64,000 nt of DNA from Solimonas sp040066175 (GTDB taxonomy: Bacteria; Pseudomonadota; Gammaproteobacteria; Nevskiales; Nevskiaceae): positions 124,001-188,000 of the forward strand of contig NZ_JBEAAM010000001.1 of the NCBI RefSeq assembly GCF_040066175.1. Reading direction: 5' to 3'. Both the position numbers and the translations under genes were made by a program. Positions 35,557 to 44,348 of this stretch are shown here, piece by piece (position 1 is the stretch's first letter; the number at the start of each line of letters is the position of its first letter). The notes under the pieces were generated by a model that worked only from the letters and a program-made list of their open reading frames with translations, searched no databases and was not told the origin of the DNA.

Positions 35557-38340
35557 CTATGCCTGCAGCACGCGCCGGCGCACGTCGAGCACGGTGGCGC
35601 GCTCCTGCACGAACTCGTCCGCGGCCGCCAGCGACGATTCGTTCTGCAGGGCGCGCTTGTGCGCCCAGCCGCGGAACGTCCGGTAACAGCGGATCAAGGC
35701 GTCGCGATCCTGCCCACCGATACTCCCGGCGCGCTCCAGTGCCTCGAGCTGGCGCCAGTTGTCACTCCATTCGACGATGCCGGCATCGTGGTGGGCGTCG
35801 CGCAGCACGAGGAACTGGGTGATGAACTCCAGATCGACCAGCCCGCCCTCGCCCTGCTTGATATCCCAGACCTCGGACGTGGACTTGTCGAGGTTCGCGC
35901 GCATCTTCGCGCGCATCTCCACGATCTCCTGCCGCAGCCGGTCCGGGTCGCGCGGCTGCATCAGCACCTCGCGGCGGATGCGCGTGAAGGCATCACCGAT
36001 GCCGGTGCTGCCGGCCACCCAGCGCGCGCGGGTCAGCGCCTGGTGCTCCCAGGTCCAGGCTTCATTGCGCTGGTAGCTCTCGAAGCTGGCGACGCTGCTG
36101 ACCAGGAGCCCCGAGCGGCCGTTCGGGCGCAACTCCATGTCCACCTCGTAGGCGCGTCCGGCGGGTGTCTGCGTCGCGAGCCAGTTGATCAGCCGCTGCG
36201 CGAGCCGTGCGAGATAGGTGCCGTTGTTGATGCTGCGCGGCCCACCGGCGCTGTCGGCGTCGAGCTGGTCGCAGTCGTGCAGGAACACCAGGTCGAGATC
36301 GGAGCCGTAACCCAGTTCGACGCCGCCGAATTTGCCGTAGGCGATCACCGCGAAGCCGGCCGGCGTGCCGTCGTTCCTGAGCGGCGCGCCGTATTGCGCG
36401 CGCATCTCCTGCCAGGCAAAGGCCAGCGCCTGACTGACGATCGCCTCGGCAAGCCAGGTCAGCCGGTCGCTGACCTTGACCAGCGGCAGCGCCTCGACCA
36501 GATCCGCGGCGGCGACGCGCAGCGTGATCTCCTTCTGATAGTGGCGCAGCAGGTCCATCGCCTGCTCGGTGTCGGCCGGCGGATGCAGCGGCTCGGCGCG
36601 GCGCGCCAGCTCGGCGAACAGTTCGGCACGCTCCGGCGGCGCGTACAGCGCGCGCGCGTCGAGCAGGCTGTCGAGCACGATCGGCGCGTGGGCGATGAAC
36701 TCGGTCAGCCACGGACTGGCCGCACACAGACGCACCAGCGTACCGCGCGCGGCAACCGACTCGCGCAACAAGGTCAGGTAGGTGCTGCGACCGGCCACGG
36801 CCTCGACCACGCGCAGCGTCCGCACCAGCGCGGTCTCGGGTTCGGCGTGGGTGAGCGCCAGCTCGACGATCTCTGCCAGCAGCGCACGCAGTTTCTGCAC
36901 GGCTTCTTCGCGCATCGCGCGCACCAGCCGCACCTCGCGCAAGGACTCGAACTGTGCAAGCACGGCCTGCGGGTGGCGCCGGAAGCCTGCCGCATACAGC
37001 GCTTCGAGCGCGGCGTCGCCGGTCAGCGCCCCGCTCCACAGCGCATCGACCAGCTGCTGCTGCACGCTCTCCGGCGCATGGTGCCGGGTGGCGAACACGC
37101 GCGCGAACTGGGCACGGACGAAGCTGCGGACTTCGGTCACGCGCGCGACCAGCGCTGCCCAGTCCTGGAAGCACAGCGCGGCGACCAGCGCGGCGCGCGC
37201 ATCTTCGGCCATCGGCAGCGCATGCGTCTGCTGGTCGGCGTACATCTGGATCGCGTTCTCGAGCCGGCGCAGGAACACGTAGGCCTCGTCGAGCCGTTGC
37301 GCATCGCCGGCGTCGAGATAGCCATTCTCGCCGAGGTAGCGCAGCACCGGCCGCAGCCGGCTGTCGCGCAGTGCAGCGACGCTGCCGCCGCGCACCAGCT
37401 GGAACGACTGCACGATGAACTCGATCTCGCGGATGCCGCCGGCGCCGAGCTTGACGTTGTCTTCGAGTCCCTTGCGCGCGACCTCGTCCTCGATCAGTTT
37501 CTTGAGCTCGCGCAACGCACCGATCGCGTTGTAGTCGAGATAGCGGCGATAGACGAAGGGCCGCAGCGCGCGCAGCAGGCGCTCGCCCGCTTCGAGATCG
37601 CCGGCGATCGGCCGCGCCTTGATCAGCGCGTAGCGCTCCCACTCGCGGCCATGCACCTGGTAGTAGTCCTCCAGCGCCGGGAACGAAGCCGACAGCGCGC
37701 CGGCCGACCCGAACGGCCGCAGCATCGTATCGACGCGGAACACGAAGCCGTCCTCGGTCTGCGCGAGCAGCAGCTTCGTCGTCTCCTGCGCGAGCTTGAT
37801 GAAGTATTCGTCCGAACTGATGCTGCGTTCGCCATCGGTCTCACCGCTGTCGGTGTGACAGAAGATCAGGTCGATGTCGGACGAGAAGTTCAGCTCGCGC
37901 CCGCCCAGCTTGCCCATACCCAGCACCACCGGCCGCACGATCTCGCCATCGGCGCCGCGCGGCACGCCGTGGCGGGCCTGCAGGCGGTTCTCGACACCGC
38001 GCAGGGCGGCAGCGACACAGGCATCGGCCAGGTCGGAGAGGTCGCGCAGGGTTTCGTCGAGCCCGGCGGCGCCGGCGAGATCGCGCAGGGCGATACGCGC
38101 CATCTCGCGCCGGCGCGCCCGCCGCAAGACACGCGCCACCATGGCGGGATCGGCGGCGACTGCGCCATCGACACGCGCCGCCAGCTCGCCGTGACGATAG
38201 GAACGCTCGAAACCGTCCAGGTCGTCGGCGTCGAGAGCCGCGAGCGCGGCACGCAGGAAGCGGCTCGCCGCGAGCACACGCGGCAGTTCGGATGCCAGCG
38301 TCGGCAGACGTGGAGCGAGCGCGACGATCAGTTCGTCCAT
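35557..38340 (-). CDS. glnE: Bifunctional glutamine synthetase adenylyltransferase/deadenylase
   Basis: Controls glutamine synthetase by adding or removing AMP, in response to PII. The 927 residues (E. coli 946) have two nucleotidyltransferase halves: GMGKLGGRELNFSSDIDLIF in the N-terminal (deadenylase) domain and AYGKFGGVELGYGSDLDLVF in the C-terminal (adenylylase) domain, each with the G-S-D-x-D metal site. GLVDLEFITQFLVL lies near the end. ATG 38340 gives the family N-terminus. A longer in-frame reading to 39303 would overlap two genes and is rejected. It is six bases after the hotdog-like gene. Confidence 0.96.
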   Translation of the reverse strand: MDELIVALAPRLPTLASELPRVLAASRFLRAALAALDADDLDGFERSYRHGELAARVDGAVAADPAMVARVLRRARRREMARIALRDLAGAAGLDETLRDLSDLADACVAAALRGVENRLQARHGVPRGADGEIVRPVVLGMGKLGGRELNFSSDIDLIFCHTDSGETDGERSISSDEYFIKLAQETTKLLLAQTEDGFVFRVDTMLRPFGSAGALSASFPALEDYYQVHGREWERYALIKARPIAGDLEAGERLLRALRPFVYRRYLDYNAIGALRELKKLIEDEVARKGLEDNVKLGAGGIREIEFIVQSFQLVRGGSVAALRDSRLRPVLRYLGENGYLDAGDAQRLDEAYVFLRRLENAIQMYADQQTHALPMAEDARAALVAALCFQDWAALVARVTEVRSFVRAQFARVFATRHHAPESVQQQLVDALWSGALTGDAALEALYAAGFRRHPQAVLAQFESLREVRLVRAMREEAVQKLRALLAEIVELALTHAEPETALVRTLRVVEAVAGRSTYLTLLRESVAARGTLVRLCAASPWLTEFIAHAPIVLDSLLDARALYAPPERAELFAELARRAEPLHPPADTEQAMDLLRHYQKEITLRVAAADLVEALPLVKVSDRLTWLAEAIVSQALAFAWQEMRAQYGAPLRNDGTPAGFAVIAYGKFGGVELGYGSDLDLVFLHDCDQLDADSAGGPRSINNGTYLARLAQRLINWLATQTPAGRAYEVDMELRPNGRSGLLVSSVASFESYQRNEAWTWEHQALTRARWVAGSTGIGDAFTRIRREVLMQPRDPDRLRQEIVEMRAKMRANLDKSTSEVWDIKQGEGGLVDLEFITQFLVLRDAHHDAGIVEWSDNWRQLEALERAGSIGGQDRDALIRCYRTFRGWAHKRALQNESSLAAADEFVQERATVLDVRRRVLQA

Positions 38341-38345
38341 GCGGA

Positions 38346-39053
38346 TCAGCGTTCGCCCTTGAGGGCGATCCAGGTCTGGCGCGACTGGCCGACGCAGCGG
38401 CCGTCGGCGCCGAACAGCGCGGTGCCGGCCCGATGCTTGCGGCCGTCCACACCCAGCGTCCAGCCGGAGACGATGCAGCGTTCCCCTGCACGCACACTGC
38501 CGTCGAATCGCGCGCTCATGCGGCCGAGCAGCATCGCCGGACCGGGATCGAGACCGGCCGTCGCGGCCCAGTAGCCGGCACAGTCGATCGCGGCCCACAG
38601 CACCGGCACCGGCAGCGTGCCCTGCGCATCGGCGAGCGAGTCGTCCGCGATCCAGGGTGCGGCGACGATGCCGTCGCGCCACGGCCCGCTGAAGATGCGC
38701 AGCCCGTCGTGTTCGGCGCGGTCCGGTCCGCAGGCGAAGCAGGTCGGGTAGTCGTGCCGGCGGAATCCGGCGTAGCGCGTCGCCGCCAGGACGGCCGCCT
38801 CGAAGTCGGGACGCGGCGGCGGTGCCGGCCAGTCGGCGTCGATGACCCGCGCCTCGGCGATCACCTGTCCGTCGCACGTCATTCGTGCCGCGTGGCCGGA
38901 TACGTCGATCTGCAGATCGACACCCAGCGGCGGCGGCGCCTTGAGCGTGACCTCGACGGAACCCGGCAGGTGCTGCGCGAGCAGCCCGCAGCTGTAGCCG
39001 CCATTGCCCGAGGCCGGCGGGCCGCAGAAGCGCGGATCGATGAGGACGTTCAC
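38346..39053 (-). CDS. Hotdog-fold, thioesterase-like protein of unknown function
   Basis: 235 residues from GTG 39053, which overlaps the amidase TGA (GTGA), so translation is coupled. The N-terminal RFCGPPASGNGGYSCGLLA and VEVTLKAPPPLGVDLQI resemble the first half of a double-hotdog acyl-thioesterase. The middle YPTCFACGPDRAEHDGLRIF has a CxxC motif, and VLWAAIDCAGYWAA and LGRMSARFDGSVRAGERCIV form the second half. I recognise the fold pattern but not a specific enzyme. The position between amidase and glnE offers no clear pathway. Confidence 0.65.
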   Translation of the reverse strand: MNVLIDPRFCGPPASGNGGYSCGLLAQHLPGSVEVTLKAPPPLGVDLQIDVSGHAARMTCDGQVIAEARVIDADWPAPPPRPDFEAAVLAATRYAGFRRHDYPTCFACGPDRAEHDGLRIFSGPWRDGIVAAPWIADDSLADAQGTLPVPVLWAAIDCAGYWAATAGLDPGPAMLLGRMSARFDGSVRAGERCIVSGWTLGVDGRKHRAGTALFGADGRCVGQSRQTWIALKGER

Positions 39054-40537
39054 AGCACCGGCCGGCGCTGCGCCCAGGGCCTGGCCTGTTCCAGCTGCGC
39101 GGCGAGACGGAACAGCAGATCCTCGGCGCCGAAGGGCGCGATGAACTGGACGCCGATCGGCAGGTTTTCGGCGGTCCAATGCAAAGGCACCGACATCGCC
39201 GGCGTGCCGGTGAGATTGGCGAGCTGCGTGAATGGCACCTTGGCCAGACTGTCGCGCGCCAGCTGTTCGACCATGCCGCTGCCGTGCAGCAGGCGGCCTG
39301 CACGCAGGCCCAGCAGCAGCGACCGGGCGATCTGCTGCCAGCGCGGCAGTTCGAGCTCGCCGATACGCATCGGCGGCTGTGCGAGCGTCGGCGTCATGTA
39401 CAGCGCGTAGCGCTGGTGGAAACGGCCCAGCGCGCGTGCGTAGTCGTTCCAGCGGCGGCGCGCGAGCACGTAGTCGCCCGCCGACAGTGTGCGGCCGAGC
39501 AGACCGAGCACGCGCGTGTCCGGCTCGAAATCGGCTTCGCGGGCGCCGGCGACCGCACCCCAGTGGGCGATGTCGGCGGCGACCTGGCCCATGTACATCG
39601 TCAGGTAGTCACGGGCGAGCGCGTCTCCGTCCACGTCCGGTGCCGCCTCCTCGACGTGATGACCCAGACTTTCGAGCAGCCGCGCCGCATCGACCACCGC
39701 CTGCACGCAGTCGGGGTGCACGTCGGTGCCGATCGGCGAGCGCGTGCAGAAGGCGATGCGCAGACGCCCGGGCTCGCTGCGCAGTTCTTCGAGATACGGC
39801 CGCGCGGGCGGGCGGATCTCGAAGGGCGCGCCGACGTCCGCACCGTGAATCGCGTCGAGCATCGCCGCGCTGTCGCGCACGCTGCGCGACACGACCAGAT
39901 CCGACGACGCGCCCTCCCAGGCCTCGCCCAGACGCGGCCCCAGCGGCACGCGCCCGCGCGACGGCCGCAGGCCGAACAGGCCGCAGCAGGCGGCCGGGAT
40001 GCGGATCGAACCGCCGCCGTCGTTGGCGCCGGCCAGCGGCACGATGCCGGCGGCCACGGCCGCTGCCGCGCCGCCGCTCGATCCGCCGGGCGTGCGCTCC
40101 AGATTCCAGGGATTGCGCGTCGCACCCCAGCGCAACGGCTCGGTGCAGCCCTTGAGCGCGAGCTCCGGTGAATTGGTCTTGCCGAAGACGACGGCACCGC
40201 TGCGCAGGAAGCGCTCGGTGATCTCCGCATGCGTGGCGGGCACGTAGTCGCGGATCGCCGCGCTGCCGACGGTCGTCGGCACACCGGCGTAATCCTGGAT
40301 CACGTCCTTGACCAGGAAGGGCACGCCGGCGAACGGCCCCGTGAGCGGCTGCCGCACACGCTCGCGGGCGATCTCTTGCATCGAGATGACGATCGCGTTG
40401 ATCTTCGGGTTGACGGCATCGGCGCGTGCGATCGCCGCCTCCAGCAGCTCCGCCGGCGTAACCTGTCGCTCGCGCACCAGCGCGGCGAGTCCGAGCCCGT
40501 CGTGGCGCTGGTAGTCGTCCACCGAAATCATGCCCAT
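39050..40537 (-). CDS. Amidase signature family hydrolase
   Basis: Hydrolyses a carboxamide; the substrate is unknown. The 495 residues carry the Ser-cisSer-Lys set: Lys in GVPFLVKDVIQDYAG (about residue 75), the glycine/serine-rich signature TPGGSSGGAAAAVAAGIVPL around 150-168, and the nucleophile region GANDGGGSIRIPAACCGLFG. YLTMYMGQVAADIAHWG and the C-terminal FTQLANLTGTPAMSVPLHWT follow family patterns. The N-terminus DYQRHDGLGLAALVRERQVT matches fatty-acid-amide/6-aminohexanoate hydrolase-like proteins. The downstream hotdog-like gene is coupled to it. Confidence 0.93.
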   Translation of the reverse strand: MGMISVDDYQRHDGLGLAALVRERQVTPAELLEAAIARADAVNPKINAIVISMQEIARERVRQPLTGPFAGVPFLVKDVIQDYAGVPTTVGSAAIRDYVPATHAEITERFLRSGAVVFGKTNSPELALKGCTEPLRWGATRNPWNLERTPGGSSGGAAAAVAAGIVPLAGANDGGGSIRIPAACCGLFGLRPSRGRVPLGPRLGEAWEGASSDLVVSRSVRDSAAMLDAIHGADVGAPFEIRPPARPYLEELRSEPGRLRIAFCTRSPIGTDVHPDCVQAVVDAARLLESLGHHVEEAAPDVDGDALARDYLTMYMGQVAADIAHWGAVAGAREADFEPDTRVLGLLGRTLSAGDYVLARRRWNDYARALGRFHQRYALYMTPTLAQPPMRIGELELPRWQQIARSLLLGLRAGRLLHGSGMVEQLARDSLAKVPFTQLANLTGTPAMSVPLHWTAENLPIGVQFIAPFGAEDLLFRLAAQLEQARPWAQRRPVL

Positions 40538-40585
40538 GCTCTCCTGTGTGTCGTGCGCGTCATAGCCTAGCCCGAAGCGCCGGGC

Positions 40586-40933
40586 TCACGAGCGGAACAC
40601 GAAATAGACGGCGCCGACCATGCACAACGCGGCCCACAGGTAGTCCCACTTGAGCGACTGCTGCATGTACATCAGCACGAACGGCACGAACACGATCAGC
40701 GTGATGACTTCCTGCAGGATCTTCAGCTGCGGCAGCGTCAGGACCGTGTAGCCGATGCGGTTGGCCGGCACCTGGAGCATGTACTCGAACAGCGCGATAC
40801 CCCAGCTCAGCAGCACGGCGACGATCCACGGCGACTCGCGCAGGTCGCGCAGATGGGCATACCAGGCCAGCGTCATGAAGACGTTCGATGCGACCAGCAG
40901 GCCCACGGTCTGTCCGATGGTGCTCCAGTTCAT
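40586..40933 (-). CDS. DUF486 / DMT-type small membrane protein
   Basis: 115-residue inner-membrane protein with four hydrophobic helices (about 8-25, 35-52, 68-88 and 95-113). The conserved DUF486 features are present: FMTLAWYAHL, WGIALFEYMLQVPANRIGY, LKILQEVITLIVFVPF and LKWDYLWAALCMVGAVYFVF. The family is distantly related to small drug/metabolite exporters; no function is established. GAGGAG lies just before the ATG. Confidence 0.9.
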   Translation of the reverse strand: MNWSTIGQTVGLLVASNVFMTLAWYAHLRDLRESPWIVAVLLSWGIALFEYMLQVPANRIGYTVLTLPQLKILQEVITLIVFVPFVLMYMQQSLKWDYLWAALCMVGAVYFVFRS

Positions 40934-40952
40934 CGCTCCTCGCTCCCGTACG

Positions 40953-40979
40953 AAAAAGGCCCCGCGATCCGGCGGGGCC
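40953..40979 (-). terminator. Rho-independent terminator of the yccA-like gene
   Basis: On the minus strand GGCCCCGC (40979-40972), loop of six, GCGGGGCC (40965-40958), followed by TTTTT (40957-40953). It lies 29 bases after the stop of the Bax-inhibitor-type gene and before the DUF486 start. Confidence 0.9.
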
Positions 40980-41007
40980 CCGAGTCACAGACGACCTCGA
41001 TGGTCGA

Positions 41008-41739
41008 TCAGTCGTCACCCGATGCGAATCCGAGCAGGTGCAGCAGGCTCGTGAACAGATTGTAGATGGCCACGTACAGGGAAATGGTCGCCAGCACGTA
41101 GTTGGTCTCGCCACCGCTCACGATCTCGCCGGTCTGGTACAGGATCATGCCGCACATCAGCAGCGCGAACATCGCCGAGATGCCCAGCGCCAGCGGCTGC
41201 AGATAGACGCCGAACAGCGAGGCGACGAGCAGGCCGATGCTCAGCACGAACGCCAGCAGGATGCCGCTGAACAGAAAGCCGCGCATGAAGCTGAAATCCC
41301 GGCGGGACTTCACCGCGTAGGCAGACAGGCCGACGAAGATCGCGCCGGTCAGCCCGAACGCCATGCCGACGATCTGCGAGCCGTGGGCAAGACCCTTGAG
41401 GTAGACGTTGAGGACCGGCCCCAGACCGAAGCCCAGCAGCCCGGTGACCGCGAACACCACCCAGATACCGGCTTCGGAGTTCGCCGTGCGCGGCACGACG
41501 AACCACAGCAGGCCGAGCGCGGCCAGCGAACAGAGCAGGCTCAGGCCGTAGGGCACACCGATGGCCAACGACAGGCCGGCCATCGCGGCGCTGAACAGCA
41601 GGGTCATCGACAGCAGCAGGTAGGTGTTGCGCAACACTTTTTGCGCGCCGTCGGCGGCAGGGTCGTAGACCACCGAGGTGCGCGCCGGCACGCCGTGGGC
41701 GCGGACGGGGACGGGCCGCAGATTGTCGTTCCAGCTCAT
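41008..41739 (-). CDS. Bax inhibitor-1 (YccA/YbhL) family membrane protein
   Basis: Inner-membrane protein of 243 residues with about seven helices: LRNTYLLLSMTLLFSAAMAG, FVVPRTANSEAGIWVVFAV, QIVGMAFGLTGAIFVGLSAY, MRGFLFSGILLAFVLS and NYVLATISLYVAIYNLFTSL. In E. coli, YccA modulates the FtsH protease; other members leak calcium. ATG 41739 has GGAG nearby. The C-terminal aspartates (ASGDD) match the conserved charged end of the family. A strong terminator follows. Confidence 0.93.
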   Translation of the reverse strand: MSWNDNLRPVPVRAHGVPARTSVVYDPAADGAQKVLRNTYLLLSMTLLFSAAMAGLSLAIGVPYGLSLLCSLAALGLLWFVVPRTANSEAGIWVVFAVTGLLGFGLGPVLNVYLKGLAHGSQIVGMAFGLTGAIFVGLSAYAVKSRRDFSFMRGFLFSGILLAFVLSIGLLVASLFGVYLQPLALGISAMFALLMCGMILYQTGEIVSGGETNYVLATISLYVAIYNLFTSLLHLLGFASGDD

Positions 41740-41869
41740 CGGAGTCTCCAGGGACAAAGAGTTGGGGTCGGGATTGTAGCCAGATTGACCACCGGCCCGC
41801 GCCGCAGTTCCCGGCCGCCGCCGCGCCGACGGCCGTGCGGCGCCGGGCAACGAGGCTCTGCGATCGGAT

Positions 41870-41897
41870 TTGACCGGCACGCCCGCTCGCGTATCTT
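41870..41897 (+). promoter_or_regulatory. Candidate sigma-70 promoter of the class V aminotransferase gene
   Basis: TTGACC (41870-41875), 16-base spacer, TATCTT (41892-41897), about 76 bases before ATG 41974. The -35 matches 5 of 6 and the -10 matches 4 of 6. Nothing else of note was seen in the 234-base gap. Confidence 0.45.
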
Positions 41898-41973
41898 AAG
41901 CAGACAGGGCGCGTCAGATGCCCGGACACGAGGACCCGACGCGATCCGGCCGTACAGTCGGGAGGGACTGACC

Positions 41974-43134
41974 ATGGGCGCCAAGGCGCATTTCTCGCGG
42001 TTTCTCGGCGCGCATCCGCAGCGTCTGCACTTTTGCGCGCACAGCCATCATCCCTGGCCGGACGTGAGCTTCGAGGCGCAGCAGCAGGCCTGGCTCGACG
42101 CGGCGGACCTGATCGACGCCAAGTGGGACAAGGTGTTTGGCGAGATCGTCCCGACCGCGCAACATCATCTCGCGCGGCTGCTCAACCTGCCCGACCCCGG
42201 CACGATCTGCTTCGGCGCGAACACGCACGAGTTCGTCCTGCGGCTGCTGTCCTCGATCGAGGCGCAGCCCTTCCGCGTGCTGACGACGGACAGCGAGTTC
42301 GTCAGCTTCGACCGCCAACTGCGCCGCCTCGAAGAAGCCGGCCGCGCCGAGGCTACCCGCGTGCCGGTCGAACCGTTCTCCAGCTTCGTCGCCCGTTTCA
42401 CCGAGGCGGCGCAGGCCGGCGGCCATCACCTGATCTATCTCAGCCACGTGTTCTTCAACTCGGGCTACTGGATCGACGACCTGCGACCGATCGTCGATGC
42501 GGTGCCGAGTCCGCGCAGCCTGGTCGTGATCGACGGCTACCACGCCTTCATGGCCGTGCCGATCGACCTGGGCCGCATCGCCGCGCGGGCCTTCTACCTG
42601 GGCGGAGGCTACAAGTACGCGATGAGCGGCGAAGGCGCCGCGTGGATGCACTGCCCGCCCGGCCAGGTTGCGCGCCCGGTCAACACCGGCTGGCTCGCCG
42701 AGCTCGCGCAGCTGAGCCAGCGCCACGGCACGGCGCTGACTTACCCGGACTCCGGCAGCCGCTTCTGGGGCGCGACCTTCGATCCCACCGCGCTGTATCG
42801 CTTCAACGCGGTGATGGACTGGGCACGGCGCCATCAGCTGAGTGTGCCGGCGATCCGCGCCCATGCGCTCGAACTGCAGCGCGAGTTCCTGGTGCTGCTC
42901 GACCGGCTGCGCCACCCGGTCCTGTCGCGCGCCGCGCTGGTGCCGCCGGAGCCGCTGCCACGCGGCAACTTCCTCGCGTTCCGCCATCCGCAGGCCGCCC
43001 ACGCGCACGCACAGCTGCAGGCGGCCGACGTCGTCAGCGATCGGCGCGGCGACCGCCTGCGCATCGGCTTCGGGATCTATCAGGACCGGACCGACGTTGC
43101 CGAGCTGGCACGCCGGATCGGCGCGCTGCACTAG
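41974..43134 (+). CDS. Class V aminotransferase-fold PLP enzyme (kynureninase-like)
   Basis: PLP-dependent enzyme of 386 residues, reaction unknown. LHFCAHSHHPWPDVSFEAQQ near the N-terminus, NTHEFVLRLLSS, YLSHVFFNSGYWIDDL, VVIDGYHAFMAVPIDL with the PLP-nitrogen aspartate, and FYLGGGYKYAMSGEGAAWMH, where the lysine in GGYKY forms the Schiff base. The C-terminal LRIGFGIYQDRTDVAELARR fits the class V small domain. Several motifs recall kynureninase (D-x-Y/H.., GGYKY) but it is shorter, and no tryptophan pathway gene is adjacent. GGGAGGG precedes ATG 41974. Confidence 0.85.
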   Translation: MGAKAHFSRFLGAHPQRLHFCAHSHHPWPDVSFEAQQQAWLDAADLIDAKWDKVFGEIVPTAQHHLARLLNLPDPGTICFGANTHEFVLRLLSSIEAQPFRVLTTDSEFVSFDRQLRRLEEAGRAEATRVPVEPFSSFVARFTEAAQAGGHHLIYLSHVFFNSGYWIDDLRPIVDAVPSPRSLVVIDGYHAFMAVPIDLGRIAARAFYLGGGYKYAMSGEGAAWMHCPPGQVARPVNTGWLAELAQLSQRHGTALTYPDSGSRFWGATFDPTALYRFNAVMDWARRHQLSVPAIRAHALELQREFLVLLDRLRHPVLSRAALVPPEPLPRGNFLAFRHPQAAHAHAQLQAADVVSDRRGDRLRIGFGIYQDRTDVAELARRIGALH

Positions 43135-43178
43135 CAACCGGGGCCGTCTTGCCGCCTCCGCCGTGTGCGACGCGCCAC

Positions 43179-43823
43179 TCAGAATGGGATGAAGGACCGA
43201 TCGCGCGTGTAATGGATGTAGCCGAGACTGGCGCCGGCGCGCAGGCCGACGCCGGTGCGGATCGGCGCCAGCACGATGTCGCCGCTGCGCTGGTAGTTGA
43301 CGCTGAAGCCGGCGACGACGTAGAGGCTGCCATCGACCGCAGGGAAGCGCTGGAACAGGTCGCGGCTGTCGTGCAGGTTGTAAACCAGCGTGAACACCTT
43401 GGACGCGCTGCCGCCGAAATCCCAGCCGACGGTCGGACCCTGCCAGTACACCGGCAGGCTCCCGCCGGTCTTGAAGCGCAGCGTCCCCTCACCGAAGCGC
43501 AGGCCGACGACCGCGGCGCCGCCGCCCTCGCGGCCGAGCACGTAAGCCGTCGGCCGGCCGTGATCGGAGAACGTGCGCTCGATCGCCTTGGCCAGATTCT
43601 CGCTGGTCTCGCCGAAGAACTGCGAAGCCTCGCGGGCGATCTCCTCGGCACTGTAGGTGTCGCCAGGCGTGGCCTGCGCCGCCATGTCGCCGCGCTCGGG
43701 CGAATCGGCCTGCGCAACGAGGATTGAGCGCGGTGGCTCGGGCTGGCGCGGCGCGTCGTAAGCCCGCGGCGCGGTGCAGGCCGCCAGCAGTACCGGCAGC
43801 GCCAGGAGGAGTGTGCTCTTCAT
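43179..43823 (-). CDS. DUF1134 (SYLF-like) lipoprotein
   Basis: Predicted lipoprotein of 214 residues: LLLALPVLLAAC lipobox with Cys16 followed by Thr, so probably outer-membrane. The mature domain shows the DUF1134 pattern: TYSAEEIAREASQFFGETSE, AYVLGREGGGAAVVGLRFGE, VYWQGPTVGWDFGGSASKVF, LVYNLHDSRDLFQRFPAVDG and APIRTGVGLRAGASLGYIHY. SYLF-type domains bind lipids in eukaryotes; the bacterial role is unknown. It lies in a same-strand run with TerB-like and beta-barrel genes. Confidence 0.88.
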   Translation of the reverse strand: MKSTLLLALPVLLAACTAPRAYDAPRQPEPPRSILVAQADSPERGDMAAQATPGDTYSAEEIAREASQFFGETSENLAKAIERTFSDHGRPTAYVLGREGGGAAVVGLRFGEGTLRFKTGGSLPVYWQGPTVGWDFGGSASKVFTLVYNLHDSRDLFQRFPAVDGSLYVVAGFSVNYQRSGDIVLAPIRTGVGLRAGASLGYIHYTRDRSFIPF

Positions 43824-43891
43824 CTGGAATCCCTCTTTGCGGAAATGGGCGGCATCGTCACCGCGGACGGATGAACCCGCGCTGACACGAT

Positions 43892-44347
43892 TCATGCGGG
43901 CGCCGCCGGTTCTGCCTCGACCTTCATGCGCAGCCGCACGAAGTCGGCGTGCCCTATGAACAGCAGCTCGGCGATCTGGCGGATGCGCGCCTCCTCATGC
44001 GGCGCGACGCGTCCGTCGGCATAGGCCACACGCCACAGCCATTCCAGAAGCTCGCATTTGGCCGCAGGGTCCAGCTCCGTGTTGAGCGTGCGCAGGAACC
44101 CGTGCAGAGAAACCGCGGCGCGTGACTGGTCGAACGCCTGTTCGATCAGCTGCGCCGACTGCCGCGCATCGAGCCCGAGAACCGCGGCCAGCGCGGACTG
44201 CATCGCCTGCCGCTCGGCGGGCTGATCCTCGAAGTCGGCGCGCGCGGTCTCCACCAGCAGCACCGCCATCGCCAGATGACGCGGCGCGGGCCCGGACTGC
44301 GGCGCGGCCGCGCGCAGCCGGCGAGACAGCTTGTCGAACATGCCCAC
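43892..44347 (-). CDS. TerB-like (tellurite resistance protein B fold) protein
   Basis: All-helical, soluble, 151 residues: MFDKLSRRLRAAAPQ, AMAVLLVETARADFEDQPAE (acidic metal-binding helix), AVLGLDARQSAQLIEQAFDQ and LLEWLWRVAYADGRVAPHEE, then IRQIAELLFIGHADFVRLR. The D-x-x...D-G-x-x-x-x-x-E pattern is typical of TerB. TerB-fold proteins bind metals and act in membrane-linked stress complexes, but no other ter gene is present, so tellurite resistance should not be assumed. It begins one base after the beta-barrel gene ends. Confidence 0.88.
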   Translation of the reverse strand: MGMFDKLSRRLRAAAPQSGPAPRHLAMAVLLVETARADFEDQPAERQAMQSALAAVLGLDARQSAQLIEQAFDQSRAAVSLHGFLRTLNTELDPAAKCELLEWLWRVAYADGRVAPHEEARIRQIAELLFIGHADFVRLRMKVEAEPAAPA

Positions 44348-44348
44348 T

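Noticed and set aside
35659..38574. Long open frame on the plus strand opposite glnE (about 970 codons)
   Set aside because: It is an antisense shadow of GC-rich glnE. The translation is rich in Arg/Gln/His with no family motifs, while the minus strand encodes a full GlnE.
38341..39303. Upstream extension of glnE into the hotdog and amidase genes
   Set aside because: The frame is open only by base composition. The hotdog-like and amidase genes in that stretch have clear motifs, and GlnE length is right from ATG 38340.
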